Notes: a model not told the origin generated them from the sequence alone. A stretch of DNA of 64,000 nt from Flavobacteriales bacterium (GCA_022402535.1 JAKRSD010000020.1:62001-126000); one strand, 5' to 3'; shown: positions 24,189-34,407, numbered from the stretch's first letter. Numbers and translations: made by a program.

Positions 24189-27131
24189 TTAATATCCGAA
24201 TAATTCGTCTTCAGAAACAGAGCGAATTTGGGTGAAATACTTTTTCAAAACGGCCTTATCCATCTTTTCCAGATTGCCGAAAATGATTAGATATTTAGGT
24301 GATGCTGCGATATATGATTGCTGGAACTTTTCAATATCGGTGTATGTAATGGCATCCATACGCTCGGCGATAAACTGGTTTACGGGTACTTTTAACCCCA
24401 ATTTTTCGGAGCGAAGGTATTCGGATATCACATTTTCTCCGGTAATGCGCGACGTACTGATATTGAATTTAAGCGATGCTTTAGACGCCAAAAATTTGGG
24501 ATTGGACTTAGGCATTTTGTCCAACAAGGCATACATGGCATCAACCGATTCCGTCATTTTATCGCCCTGACAGCCGATATACGCCACAAAACGGAACGGA
24601 TACTTTTTATCTGAAGGAACATTATAGCGGCTATATGTACTGTATGCCAACGCCTTGCTTTCGCGGATTTCCTGAAACACCACGGATGACATTCCGCCGC
24701 CGAAATATTCGTTATACACCGCTACTACCGGCAACATATCCGCCTTAAAATCGGCCCCGTTATATAACCACAGAATGTCTGTCTGCACCTTGTCATAATT
24801 CACCAGAATCGCTTCTGCATTCTCCGGTTTACGCAATTCATAATCCGTAAATTTCACGGGAGAAGCCGGCGTTTTGGGTGTTAATGAAGCTTCTTCGCCC
24901 CGGTTTAATTCCGTACTCAACTCGGCTTCAGAAAAAGGACCGTAATACAAAATCCGGTAGGCCGAATTCATCATCAGGTCCATTTGACTTTTCAGTTCTT
25001 TTCCGGTTAGGGTTTTCAGTTGATCGGCACTCAAAATATGGGTAAACGGATTCATTCCGCTGTAATAGCCATAAGAATACAAACGAGACAGATACTGATC
25101 GGGGTTCATTTTGGCATCGGCACGTTCTTTTAATATTAATCCCGTAACCGATTGTAAAATCTCCTCTTTTATTTCGGGATAATTGAGTTTATCCTTGAAA
25201 AGACGATACGACTGGGAGAAGTTCTGATTCAATCCGCGAAGCGTAAAATACGTTTCTTCTTCGCGTACAGACATGGATACGGAAGCGGCCAGTTTATATA
25301 ACTCTTTGTCATATTCTTCCGCACTCATTTTACCGGCTCCGGCATACCCGAAATAATACTCAAGCACACGAAGTGAGGGGGAATACTTGTAACCTACAGG
25401 AACCACAAAATGCAGCGTGAATAAATCATTCACGGTGTTTTTGGTTTGAATGATCTGATGATAACCCATTTCGCCCAATATCACATCGCGTTTAAAGTCG
25501 GGGAACTCCGCTTGAATCTCAGACGCTTTCATGGCCAGAATTTCTTTCACAAAGGGAGATTCTTTATCGCGGTTTACTTCTACCGGAGTAATGGGCGGCT
25601 TTTCTACTTTCACGGTTTCAGGAGTTTTACCCTGACGTTTATACACAATCACCGGTGCATTCGATAAATGTTTGCGCGCATATTCCGTGATTTCTTTTTT
25701 GGATAATTTCAATTTTGATGCTTCGCCTTTTAACACCGAAACGCGGTCTCTCTCGGTTACAAATCCATTCAAAAGTTCAAAAGCCCGTCCTGAATTACTT
25801 TCAGCCGCACGCATATCCTGCAGGCGTTTGTTAAATACAATGGCCTGAATAAGCCCTTCGTCAAAATCGCCTTTTTTCAATTTTTCTACCTCTGCCAGAA
25901 TCAAATCTTTCAATTCTTCCAAGGTCTGCCCTTCTTTAGGCACTGCGGAAAAATAAAGGATGGAATAATCTTTAAGTGAATAAGCGCCGGCATCGGCCGA
26001 AAGCACCTGACGGCGGGTTACCAGTCCATCGAGCAAACCGGCTTTTCCGTTGGATAGAAAATCAGCCAGAATTTCTAAAACGGGCGTTTGTGCATCGGCA
26101 GCACCCGGAAATACAAATCCAAACGTGAGGTATTCCGACTCGGGACCGTACACCGAAATTTCCACGGGACGGGTTAAAGCATCCTCGGGAGTAAAAATAT
26201 ATTCAGGTACTTTTTTGGCCTTCATATAACCGAACGAAGCATCCACTTTTTTTAGCAGTTCATCGGGATTAAAATCACCTGATAAAACTACCACCATATT
26301 ATTGGGCACATAATAGGTTTCGTAGTATTTTCTGATTTCGAGCAGGGATGGATTTTTCAAGTGTTCCACCGTGCCGATAGTAGTTTGCAATCCGTAATTA
26401 TGTTTGCGGAAAAGGCCGGCAAATAATTGTTCAAAAACCTGATCGCCGTCGCTGTCCAACGAAATATTTTTTTCTTCATAAACGGCTTCCAATTCCGTAT
26501 GAAAAATCCGGAAAATAGGATTTCTGAAACGTTCCGCTTCAATCTTAAGCCATTGATCTATTCGGTTTGCAGGAATATCGTTGATATACGCCGTTTCTTC
26601 AAACGAAGTAAAGGCATTGGTGCCTTTAGCGCCAAGAGAGGCCATCATATTGTCGTATTCATTGGCTATGGCATATTTGGCCGCTAAACCCGAAACCGAA
26701 TCAATCTGACGATAAATTTTGGCTCTTTCTGTTTCGTTGCGCGTGCTGTTATATTGTTCGTAAAGTTTGTCGATGATATCCAACAGCGGTTTTTCTTTAC
26801 TCCAGTTTAAGGAACCGTATTTGTCTGTGCCTTTAAAAAGCATGTGTTCCAGATAATGCGCCAAACCCGTATGATTGGCCGGGTCGGTTTTACTGCCCGC
26901 TTTGGTGGCAATAATGGTTTGAAGACGGGGTTCTTTTTTATTTACCGAAGTAATCACGGTGAGTCCGTTTGCAAGCACATAATAACGGGCTTCCAGCGGG
27001 TCGTTGGTTACATATTTGTAGGTGTATCCGCCCGAAGAAGCTTCTTTCCATTCGTAAGCTTTTTGTCCGAAAACAAATGAGGATAGAAAGAAGAAAAGCA
27101 GGATAGAGAAGGTTGTTTTTGCCTGTTTCAT
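24189..27131 (-). CDS. M16 family zinc metallopeptidase (pitrilysin-like)
   Basis: A 980-aa secreted protease with the inverted zinc motif H92-Y-L-E95-H96 in GLAHYLEHMLFKG and the third ligand Glu near 213-215 in HTELEAVYEE. The signal peptide ends at FVFGQ. It contains four M16 modules (the N-terminal active half and inactive C-terminal half), as in pitrilysin and PqqL. A typical R..Y pair occurs in the C-terminal half near QEIRESKALAYSTYSRY. Single-chain periplasmic M16 enzymes degrade peptides. It lies 57 bp from the next gene and may be cotranscribed with the trifunctional gene upstream (stop-to-start gap 4 bp). Confidence 0.93.
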   Translation of the reverse strand: MKQAKTTFSILLFFFLSSFVFGQKAYEWKEASSGGYTYKYVTNDPLEARYYVLANGLTVITSVNKKEPRLQTIIATKAGSKTDPANHTGLAHYLEHMLFKGTDKYGSLNWSKEKPLLDIIDKLYEQYNSTRNETERAKIYRQIDSVSGLAAKYAIANEYDNMMASLGAKGTNAFTSFEETAYINDIPANRIDQWLKIEAERFRNPIFRIFHTELEAVYEEKNISLDSDGDQVFEQLFAGLFRKHNYGLQTTIGTVEHLKNPSLLEIRKYYETYYVPNNMVVVLSGDFNPDELLKKVDASFGYMKAKKVPEYIFTPEDALTRPVEISVYGPESEYLTFGFVFPGAADAQTPVLEILADFLSNGKAGLLDGLVTRRQVLSADAGAYSLKDYSILYFSAVPKEGQTLEELKDLILAEVEKLKKGDFDEGLIQAIVFNKRLQDMRAAESNSGRAFELLNGFVTERDRVSVLKGEASKLKLSKKEITEYARKHLSNAPVIVYKRQGKTPETVKVEKPPITPVEVNRDKESPFVKEILAMKASEIQAEFPDFKRDVILGEMGYHQIIQTKNTVNDLFTLHFVVPVGYKYSPSLRVLEYYFGYAGAGKMSAEEYDKELYKLAASVSMSVREEETYFTLRGLNQNFSQSYRLFKDKLNYPEIKEEILQSVTGLILKERADAKMNPDQYLSRLYSYGYYSGMNPFTHILSADQLKTLTGKELKSQMDLMMNSAYRILYYGPFSEAELSTELNRGEEASLTPKTPASPVKFTDYELRKPENAEAILVNYDKVQTDILWLYNGADFKADMLPVVAVYNEYFGGGMSSVVFQEIRESKALAYSTYSRYNVPSDKKYPFRFVAYIGCQGDKMTESVDAMYALLDKMPKSNPKFLASKASLKFNISTSRITGENVISEYLRSEKLGLKVPVNQFIAERMDAITYTDIEKFQQSYIAASPKYLIIFGNLEKMDKAVLKKYFTQIRSVSEDELFGY

Positions 27132-27135
27132 AATG

Positions 27136-30100
27136 TTATTTTTTTGACAATTTCCAAATTTTATTTGAGGTGGTGTTACTGGATGATATCAGTTGAATTT
27201 CAAGATTCAGGTTTTGGGCGATTTGTTGCAGTTCATCTGCTCCGAAAAAATATAACGGATTGGTGGTTTTATTGAATTTCATAAACCGGGTAGACCAATT
27301 TTCGGTAGAAATGGTTTTATCGTGTTTGGTGTCCTGCGAATCGGCATCTTTAATGAGCATGACCCCATCAGGAAGTAAAGAAGCGGCACAACGCTGCAAG
27401 AGATTTTTCCGCTCCAAAGCGGGCAGATAATGCAATACATCCGACAGCACAATTCCGGAACAGGAATCCGGCGTAAAATCCGCTAATCCGGCATGTACAA
27501 ATTTCACCCTGTCCGATTTAGAAAAACGATGGGAAGCCGTGGTAATTTTTTCTTCATCGTAATCGCAACCCGTAATGTCGCGCTCATCACTCATAAAGGA
27601 AAGAATGTAGGCCATAAAACCATATCCGCAGCCCAAATCGTAAATTTTTCCTTTACGGGGTAAATGTTTGTGAAAATCGGAATAATAATTTTCAAATTTG
27701 ATTTTTATGCGGCAATACCATTCCAAACCCGGATTTAGGTATAAATAATTTTGAATGAGACGGTCGCGATGAAATCGGGTTCCCGCATGGTTTTCCAACA
27801 AATCGGCATATTCGGCACGCATGAGGGCGCATACTTTTTTACTGATTTCGGAATAGCCGGTATTTTCAGGAAAATCGGCCGGTTTCAAACGAGGCATCAC
27901 CTTCACGAATAAATCGGCCCTTCGGCCCCAAAATTCACCTTTATGCAAAAAGTCGCCGGTGCCGAATATCACCAAAGGCAAAATATCGGCACCAATTTCC
28001 TGGGCCACCTTAAAAGCGCCCTTATGAAAGCGGTGAATTTTATTATCCGTGCTGCGGGTTCCTTCCGGAAAAATTGCCACGATATTGCCTTCCTGAATTA
28101 ATTTTTCAATCACCGGTGTCATGGTTTCCACCCCCTGCGACACATCCAGAAATCCGGCCATGCGGCTCACCGGACCAAAAATGGGATTGTTATAAATTCG
28201 GTTATTGGCCGTTAGCACAATGCGGGGCGATAGCGAAAACAGATACACCACATCGATAAACGACTGATGATTGGCCACCAGAATACCGGGGTTTTTAAAT
28301 TTTTCGTCTGAATGTTTGATAACTGTTTTGCGGAACATGAAAACCACCCCGATATAAATACGGGCCCAAATCATCAGCCATAAACGAATGAAACGGGTAC
28401 GGTATTTTCTGGGAATAAAAACAGAAATCGAGACCAAAATACCCAAAGGCAGCAGATGAAAAAAGCCCGAAACCACCATGAACCAAGCCCATAGGGTAGC
28501 GATGGCATTTTTAAAGGTAAGCGGCTGCATGCCCCGGCGGGTTTTAGAAGTAATGAGCAGATGAAACAACCACGGCAAAATCGCATAAGACAAAAACAAT
28601 ACGGTGCCGATTCCTGCCACACCCATTGCGGCAATGGATTTCAGGGCGGGATGTCCGCTCAGCATCATGGCCCCCACCCCCAACATAGTGGTAAAAGCCG
28701 ACAGAAAAACGGAGGTTTTATAACTTTTTAAATTGAGCGTTCCCGAGCGGTAATCCTGCAACAATCCATTCATAATAAAAATGCAGTAATCATTTCCCAA
28801 ACCGAACACAAACGTGCAGATAATGATATTGACAATATTGAATTTCAAACCCAGAATGCCCATAAAACCGAGTGTCCACACCCAGCTCAGGATAAGCGGA
28901 ATATACGTGAGTGTGGCCAGTTCAATTCTGCCGTAAGAAATAAGTAATATAACAAACACCACGATAGACGAAATGCCCACCAGTTTATCTAAATCCACCT
29001 GAATGATTTCTATTAAATCGGACGCGAGTTTTTTACGGTCGAACATAAACACCCCATCCGATTCACCGATGGCCTCGTACACGGCGGGTTTGTCAACCTC
29101 TTTTACTTTCAGCACGCTCACGATATGTACCCCCGTTTCGTTTGCATTCACAAATTCACCGAGAAAGGCTTTTTGAATGGGTTCAAATTCTGCTAACGGA
29201 ACCGGTGCAAACGATTTATCGAGCGTTTCAAAAAAGCCGGCAAAAGCCGTTTCTTTAAATCCCAATCGGGAACCTGATGTGCGGATGCTGTTTTTTACAA
29301 AGGCTTTCTTTTCAGGTGTCCAAAAGGCATTCCAACGGTTTATTTTTTCCTGTTGGGCCCTTTGGTTCAATAACAGTTCTCCGGGACCCGAAATCCCCGC
29401 AATCAACTTTTTATCGCGTAAATCCGAAATAATACTTCTCTTGCCTTCCATCCGGGAAAGCGCTTCTTCCATATTTTTTCCGGAAGCAATAAAGAATACC
29501 GCTTTTTTAGACACATCACTTCCCTGGCTCAAAATCGCTTCCGATTCAGCCAGTTCGGGAGGCATATAACTGAAGTTTTCAGGGTCGCCTTCAAACTGCG
29601 GCGAATTAAAAAACAGCACACACACGGCCGTAAAAATTACCCCGGCGGCAATCACCAGGTTTTTTTTGTGGTAATCATATCCCGTGAGTTTTTCTATCCA
29701 GTTCACCTGCACTTCGTTCACTTCTTTTTTGGGAGTTTTCAGCAGATGCGGAAGCACAATCAACGAAGCAACAGCTGCCGTAAACACGCCCGTTCCCGCA
29801 AAAATCCCTAAGTCGCGCAGGGCTTCGGAATTGGTGAATAACAGGCAATAAAACGCACAGACGGTGGTAAAACTGCTCAGCAGCATACCCCCCGAAACAT
29901 CATGCAGGAGGGTTTTTACATTTTTCACCGAACGGAAATGGGTGAACACATGCAGTGAATAATCAATGGTAATACCCAGCACCATACCGCCCACGCCCAT
30001 TGCAATGGCCGATGCCGTTCCTTTCAAAAAATATAACGCTAAAAATCCAGCCGATGCTCCTATGGCCGCAGGGATAATAAGAATAAAATAATAGAAGGGA

Positions 30101-30969
30101 TTGCGGTAAAAATAGAGCAGAAACAAAAACAAAAAAATCCCCACGGCCGACATGATGATATTGATGTCGGTTTTAATGCGCGAAGCGTTGCCCGCAGCTA
30201 CCAACGGCGCACCGAAATAACTCACCACCACACCGTGGTCGGCCTCAACCCGTTGTTTTATTTCAGCCAGTTTTTCAGCCAGAATTCCGTTTAGACCCGT
30301 TTTTTTCGACGCATTTTCGGGTTGTATGTAGATCATCAGCTGTTGCCCGTCAGCAGAAAAAATACATTCCTTTTCTATCCGCAGTCCTTCGTCCGATTTA
30401 AGGGATTGTAATCTGCGCAGGGCACGCGGTGTCATGGAAAGCGGATCGCGCAGAAAGGTGGTTTTTAAAAAGGAACCGGCCGGCGATAACAAGGCGCGGT
30501 ACCCCGTGCTCAGTGCTTCATCAATTTTTTCTTCGGTCAGCATCGAATCCACCGAAGCATAATCCGATTCATTCAGGTAAAAGGGTAAAAAGCGATAAAA
30601 TAAATCGAAGGCATCGGTCATCTGCGCTTCATCCGGACGGAAAATAATTTCTTTGATAAACCCCGGTTTCAGGTTTTCCAGTTCGGCGGCTACCTGTTCA
30701 CCCGCGGCAATAAGTTTTTCGGCGGGTTCCGTTTCGGGGGTTTGGGTAGAAACCGACAACACAATTTTATCGGTAAACGATACCTGTTCCATCACCCGGT
30801 TAAACTCGCGGGCCCGCTCATCGGTAGGCATTACTTTGGTGATGTCCTCTTCGTAATCAAGATGAAAAGCGGCGAAAATTCCCGAAGCGATAAACAGCAC
30901 CGTAAGCAGAAACAGCAGGGCTTTTCTGGGCTGAAAAAATCGAAATAACCGCCAAAACAATCGGGACAT
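27136..30969 (-). CDS. Trifunctional MMPL transporter / lysophospholipid acyltransferase / SAM-dependent methyltransferase
   Basis: A 1277-aa fusion of three proteins. Residues about 1-800 form an RND/MMPL exporter (two sets of membrane helices separated by large periplasmic loops, one set around 230-430 with GVGGMVLGITIDYSLHVFTH). Next comes a PlsC-type acyltransferase: NHxxxxD at 900-906 (NHQSFID) and FPEGTRS further on. Last is a class I methyltransferase with DLGCGYG at 1111-1117. Such fusions occur in Bacteroidota aryl-polyene/flexirubin-type lipid loci and would load and export an acylated pigment or lipid. No other pigment genes are near here. The start MSRLFWRLFRFFQP is chosen because it begins the first TM region. 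Confidence 0.88.
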   Translation of the reverse strand: MSRLFWRLFRFFQPRKALLFLLTVLFIASGIFAAFHLDYEEDITKVMPTDERAREFNRVMEQVSFTDKIVLSVSTQTPETEPAEKLIAAGEQVAAELENLKPGFIKEIIFRPDEAQMTDAFDLFYRFLPFYLNESDYASVDSMLTEEKIDEALSTGYRALLSPAGSFLKTTFLRDPLSMTPRALRRLQSLKSDEGLRIEKECIFSADGQQLMIYIQPENASKKTGLNGILAEKLAEIKQRVEADHGVVVSYFGAPLVAAGNASRIKTDINIIMSAVGIFLFLFLLYFYRNPFYYFILIIPAAIGASAGFLALYFLKGTASAIAMGVGGMVLGITIDYSLHVFTHFRSVKNVKTLLHDVSGGMLLSSFTTVCAFYCLLFTNSEALRDLGIFAGTGVFTAAVASLIVLPHLLKTPKKEVNEVQVNWIEKLTGYDYHKKNLVIAAGVIFTAVCVLFFNSPQFEGDPENFSYMPPELAESEAILSQGSDVSKKAVFFIASGKNMEEALSRMEGKRSIISDLRDKKLIAGISGPGELLLNQRAQQEKINRWNAFWTPEKKAFVKNSIRTSGSRLGFKETAFAGFFETLDKSFAPVPLAEFEPIQKAFLGEFVNANETGVHIVSVLKVKEVDKPAVYEAIGESDGVFMFDRKKLASDLIEIIQVDLDKLVGISSIVVFVILLISYGRIELATLTYIPLILSWVWTLGFMGILGLKFNIVNIIICTFVFGLGNDYCIFIMNGLLQDYRSGTLNLKSYKTSVFLSAFTTMLGVGAMMLSGHPALKSIAAMGVAGIGTVLFLSYAILPWLFHLLITSKTRRGMQPLTFKNAIATLWAWFMVVSGFFHLLPLGILVSISVFIPRKYRTRFIRLWLMIWARIYIGVVFMFRKTVIKHSDEKFKNPGILVANHQSFIDVVYLFSLSPRIVLTANNRIYNNPIFGPVSRMAGFLDVSQGVETMTPVIEKLIQEGNIVAIFPEGTRSTDNKIHRFHKGAFKVAQEIGADILPLVIFGTGDFLHKGEFWGRRADLFVKVMPRLKPADFPENTGYSEISKKVCALMRAEYADLLENHAGTRFHRDRLIQNYLYLNPGLEWYCRIKIKFENYYSDFHKHLPRKGKIYDLGCGYGFMAYILSFMSDERDITGCDYDEEKITTASHRFSKSDRVKFVHAGLADFTPDSCSGIVLSDVLHYLPALERKNLLQRCAASLLPDGVMLIKDADSQDTKHDKTISTENWSTRFMKFNKTTNPLYFFGADELQQIAQNLNLEIQLISSSNTTSNKIWKLSKK

Positions 30970-31527
30970 GGGCAAAAGTGCTAAAAAAAATCGGGTCAGG
31001 GATAAGCTAGGGTAGCATCTGACCAAAAACAATACACCAACCGTTTCATTATTGTTTGCTTGAATTAACGAAATTATCCATCGCTCTCATTCTCCACACT
31101 CACACTGATTCGTTGCCCTCAAGCCCAGACGATGAATGTCGGGGCTGGCTTTTACTTTCTTTATCTCTGCTGTTTCTATTGTCTTTTTTGGAATCGGTGA
31201 GCATTTCTTGGTTGAACTGCACAAAGAAAGTAAACAAAGAAAAGGCTATGCTTCCGGAGTCGTTGTAGAGCACGGGAAGAAAGCAGGGCTTCTGTCCCCA
31301 GACGGCATCGGATTTATTGGCGGGGTACCCACACGTCGAAAATTCCGTCAAAAGGGTGGGTCAAAAGGCACCGTAGGGGCCGGCTTCCCACCCTTTAGGA
31401 ATTGAGACGGATGTGGGTCGCCAAAAATCCGCAGCCTTGATTTTTTTGATTCTTTTTTCATCAAGGAAAAAAGAATGCCCTGCGGCGAGCAGAGAAACGA
31501 AAGTGGAATAGACATGAAATAACCGGG
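30970..31527. repeat. Gap holding dispersed repeat family 2, copy 1, and bracketing imperfect direct repeats
   Basis: 558 bp without a supported gene. The element (about 31115-31440) starts GCCCTCAAGCC and ends GCCAAAAATCCGCAGCCTTGA. It contains TTTTACTTTCTTT (31150-31162) and its inverted partner AAAGAAAGTAAA (31223-31234), and CTTCCGGAG near 31250. Beyond it lies a perfect 11-bp hairpin ATTCTTTTTTC/GAAAAAAGAAT (31449-31476). Imperfect direct repeats of about 40 bp occur at 30992-31031 and 31524-31564, the latter inside the end of the next gene. Confidence 0.7.
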
Positions 31528-32595
31528 TCAAGGACAAGATAGTGCCAGCATCTGCTCAAAAACAGGCTGCCATCCCTTCCATTCCCACAAATTATTTACC
31601 GAATGATTGTGCCACAGAGGAGTAAAAACGCCCTGATGCTGACGCGTTTTTTCAATCAGCTCCGAGGCTTTGTCCACAGCCTCCTGTGGCGACAAATGCA
31701 GATACTCATGCAGCGTGCCGTCCATGCAGGAAAACGGAAAAACCGTAAGGTCGGTAAACGCGTCCTTTTCCTTATCAAACCACAAAAACGGTCGGCAGGT
31801 TCCGGCCCTGAATCCCGTTTGCGAAGCCCAGCCCATGCTGTAATCTTCGGTGATGCCTAACGCAATCAGGTTGCGGTACGTATCCGGAAATCGGAGTTTC
31901 AAAAAATGCTGCCGGCTTCGGGTTACAGGTTTTCCGATGAGATCCGAAAGCGAATCGTATTCTTTCCGCAGTAAGGTGTTATCCGCATTCGATGCAAATG
32001 ACGGATGCAGGCCTATATCAGCCCGTTCGCTCAAAAATTGAATCAGTTCGCGGCCCGCCTGTTTATCAAACGGAATATTGGTATCGTAGCCGTTGGCATA
32101 GTTTCCCATCTGTATAAAAAACAACGGACGCAACCCGAACGAGGCACAGGTGCTCAGAATGTACTCGTAGGTATCGTATGGGTCGGGTTTTGTGTTTGTC
32201 CACACCGCCAAACGGCTTTGGGCACGGCTCCGGTCGGTGAGGATATTTTTTAGCATGCCGCCCCCATTTTTCCAAGCCCCTTTTCCTTTAAACGCAAACG
32301 CATTGTCAATATCAAACGTGGGCACACAGGCGTAGGCATATTTTTGGGCGTATTCCCCAGGAAATTGCGCATCAAAAAAAGCATCCACTTCGGGCACTTC
32401 GGTTAATCCGCTTTTATGGCGGACCGATTCTTCCGCGGGGAAACGCCCTTTATCATCCTGCACTGCCGTGTTATATTCTTCGGCCCGTTGCAGCGTATCA
32501 AACAGAAGCGCGGCGTGTTCATCGGGCGCATGAACCTCTTGGGAAGGAGCCTTCCCCATAAAACTGTAATATAGGTTATGCAGCGGATCAGGCAT
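31528..32595 (-). CDS. Polysaccharide deacetylase family protein
   Basis: A 355-aa cytoplasm- or membrane-associated carbohydrate esterase-like protein. Motifs that suggest the deacetylase NodB fold are TFDIDNAF (the Asp-Asp pair region), DIGLHPSF (His), RSRQHFLKLRFPDTY, and LWHNHSVNN (C-terminal His). It is next to, and overlaps by 8 bp, a UDP-GlcNAc 2-epimerase gene, so it probably acts on an N-acetylhexosamine glycan or lipid-linked sugar made nearby. I start it at MPDPLHNLYY; an earlier in-frame Met 21 bp upstream is possible. Its last codons lie in the repeat described in the previous gap. Confidence 0.78.
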   Translation of the reverse strand: MPDPLHNLYYSFMGKAPSQEVHAPDEHAALLFDTLQRAEEYNTAVQDDKGRFPAEESVRHKSGLTEVPEVDAFFDAQFPGEYAQKYAYACVPTFDIDNAFAFKGKGAWKNGGGMLKNILTDRSRAQSRLAVWTNTKPDPYDTYEYILSTCASFGLRPLFFIQMGNYANGYDTNIPFDKQAGRELIQFLSERADIGLHPSFASNADNTLLRKEYDSLSDLIGKPVTRSRQHFLKLRFPDTYRNLIALGITEDYSMGWASQTGFRAGTCRPFLWFDKEKDAFTDLTVFPFSCMDGTLHEYLHLSPQEAVDKASELIEKTRQHQGVFTPLWHNHSVNNLWEWKGWQPVFEQMLALSCP

Positions 32596-33727
32596 TTCCG
32601 GGTTTTTCCAACACACTTAAAACTTCATCCAGAATATGCCGTGCCGCCTGTCCGTCGCCATACAGGGCCGGATAATCAGCCGTCTGGCGTCCGGCAAAAC
32701 GATGAAACGCTTCCGTCATTTTTTCAGGATCGGCATCCGCCAAAATTCCGTTTCCGGTATGCAGAATTTCCACCCATTCCGTTTCCGGACGAAGCACAAT
32801 ACAGGGCTTGCGGAAAAAATAGGCTTCCTTCTGCACCCCTCCGCTGTCCGTAATAATCTGCAGGGCATGTTTTTCCAGTTTAATCATGTCGAAAAACGAA
32901 ACCGGCTCCGTAATGCGCACCCGGTCATGCGGTTTTTCGGTCAGGCTTTCTATTTTTTTCTTCGTCCGCGGGTGGCAGGGCAAAATCACCTCCGTACCCG
33001 TTTCGGCAATCGCATTCAGTCCTTTAAAAAGGGCATTCAGCCGTTGGGCATTGTCCGTATTAAAATCGCGGTGAATCGTGCATAACACAAACGGTTTGTC
33101 GTGTACACCCAGGGTTTGGGTAATGGTACTTTGTGTTTCGGCCAGTTCGGCAAAAAACAGGGAATTGTCATACATCACATCGCCCACATTTTTCACCAGC
33201 GGATTATCGGGCGAGGCCGCGCGTTGCGCATCAAACCGAAACCCTTCCTTCTCCAGGTTTTGCACCCCCGCTTCCGTGGGCGGAAACAGAAAGGTGGACA
33301 CATGATCCGTGCAGATGCGGTTAATTTCTTCGGGCATGGATTTATTAAACGAACGCAGTCCCGCCTCCACATGAATCACCGGAATATGCAGTTTGGCCGC
33401 CGCCAGCGCACCCGCCAGCGTAGAGTTCGTATCACCGTACACCAACAGGGCATCAAATCGTTGTGTAAGCAGAATTTCTTCAATCTGTTTCATCATGTCG
33501 CCCGTTTGCTGTCCGTGCGAGCCGCTGCCCACATTCAGCCTAAAATCGGGCTGCGGAATCTGCATCTGTTCAAAAAACACCTGCGACATATTTTCGTCGT
33601 AGTGCTGACCCGTATGCAGCATATATTCGCGCACCCTTCCCCCGAAATGGTTTCGTACGGCACGGCTGATGGCAGCCGCCTTAATAAACTGGGGCCGGGC
33701 ACCCACAATGGTTAATATCGAAATCAT
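32588..33727 (-). CDS. wecB: UDP-N-acetylglucosamine 2-epimerase (non-hydrolysing)
   Basis: A 379-aa enzyme that interconverts UDP-GlcNAc and UDP-ManNAc, feeding surface polysaccharide synthesis. It begins MISILTIVGARPQFIKAAA and contains HTGQHYDENMS, VYGDTNSTLAGALAA, HVEAGLRS, PEEINR and TDSGGVQKEAYFF, all family signatures. The following deacetylase overlaps its stop, so they are translationally coupled. Other sugar genes may lie beyond what is seen here; the flanks on the upstream side hold an unrelated lipoprotein. Confidence 0.94.
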   Translation of the reverse strand: MISILTIVGARPQFIKAAAISRAVRNHFGGRVREYMLHTGQHYDENMSQVFFEQMQIPQPDFRLNVGSGSHGQQTGDMMKQIEEILLTQRFDALLVYGDTNSTLAGALAAAKLHIPVIHVEAGLRSFNKSMPEEINRICTDHVSTFLFPPTEAGVQNLEKEGFRFDAQRAASPDNPLVKNVGDVMYDNSLFFAELAETQSTITQTLGVHDKPFVLCTIHRDFNTDNAQRLNALFKGLNAIAETGTEVILPCHPRTKKKIESLTEKPHDRVRITEPVSFFDMIKLEKHALQIITDSGGVQKEAYFFRKPCIVLRPETEWVEILHTGNGILADADPEKMTEAFHRFAGRQTADYPALYGDGQAARHILDEVLSVLEKPGNA

Positions 33728-33894
33728 AAAGCAAAGTAAAGCAATTTGTTTGGGGCGTGGTGAACACACGGGAGATTTAGATTTTTGAGGCGAAAAACCG
33801 ATTTATGCTTCTTGGAGAGTATTCAAAATCTGGGATTTTTCATTACTTTTATCCGGGGCAGACAAGTAAAGTAACACCTGCCCCTGTCATTAAC

Positions 33895-34407
33895 ATGAAA
33901 AACAAAACAAAAACAGCGGCCTTACTTTGCTTATGTATGATTTTTTTAGGAACAGTGTATTCCTGCAAAAAGGCGAAGGGAACAGATAAAGAACTGTTCG
34001 ACATGGCTACCGAAACGGGTGGATTTACCTGGTATAAAAATTCCGATATATTATTGGACAAGAGCAGCGGCAGCGGGCATCCCCAACCTTTTTTAAGAAC
34101 CCGTTACAACGCAATTGCCGCCACCCAATTAGATGCTGACGGTAAAGTGATTCCCGGATCTCTGTTTCCTGAAGGATCGTTAGTGGTGAAAGAATTAATC
34201 AATAATTCATCCGCTGTGGACCGGTATGCCATACTCTACAAAAACGCATCAAGCCATGATGCGGATGCCAACGGATGGGTCTGGGGGTATATCAATGCCG
34301 ACGGCATAGTGGCTGAACCGGCATCCAACCAAGGGGCTGCATGCATCAGTTGTCACCTACAGGATGAACACATTGACTACATGCTCATGAACAAATATTT
34401 TCCGTAA
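33895..34407 (+). CDS. Cytochrome P460-like c-type haem lipoprotein
   Basis: A 170-aa lipoprotein: after the lipobox VYSC and a KK-rich start, the body has GSLVVKEL, YAILYKN, WVWGYINADG and a C-terminal CISCH haem-binding motif. This layout resembles cytochrome P460/DUF3365-type periplasmic proteins, in which a haem c is attached near the C-terminus. The substrate or electron partner is not known. I use the Met at MKNKTKTAAL because it begins the signal peptide. Confidence 0.72.
   Translation: MKNKTKTAALLCLCMIFLGTVYSCKKAKGTDKELFDMATETGGFTWYKNSDILLDKSSGSGHPQPFLRTRYNAIAATQLDADGKVIPGSLFPEGSLVVKELINNSSAVDRYAILYKNASSHDADANGWVWGYINADGIVAEPASNQGAACISCHLQDEHIDYMLMNKYFP

Noticed and set aside
31136-31405. 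89-codon plus-strand frame in repeat family 2
   Set aside because: Lies in the repeat element and is not preserved in the second copy, so it is not a conserved protein.
33101-33715. 204-codon plus-strand frame
   Set aside because: Antisense to wecB with no motif.
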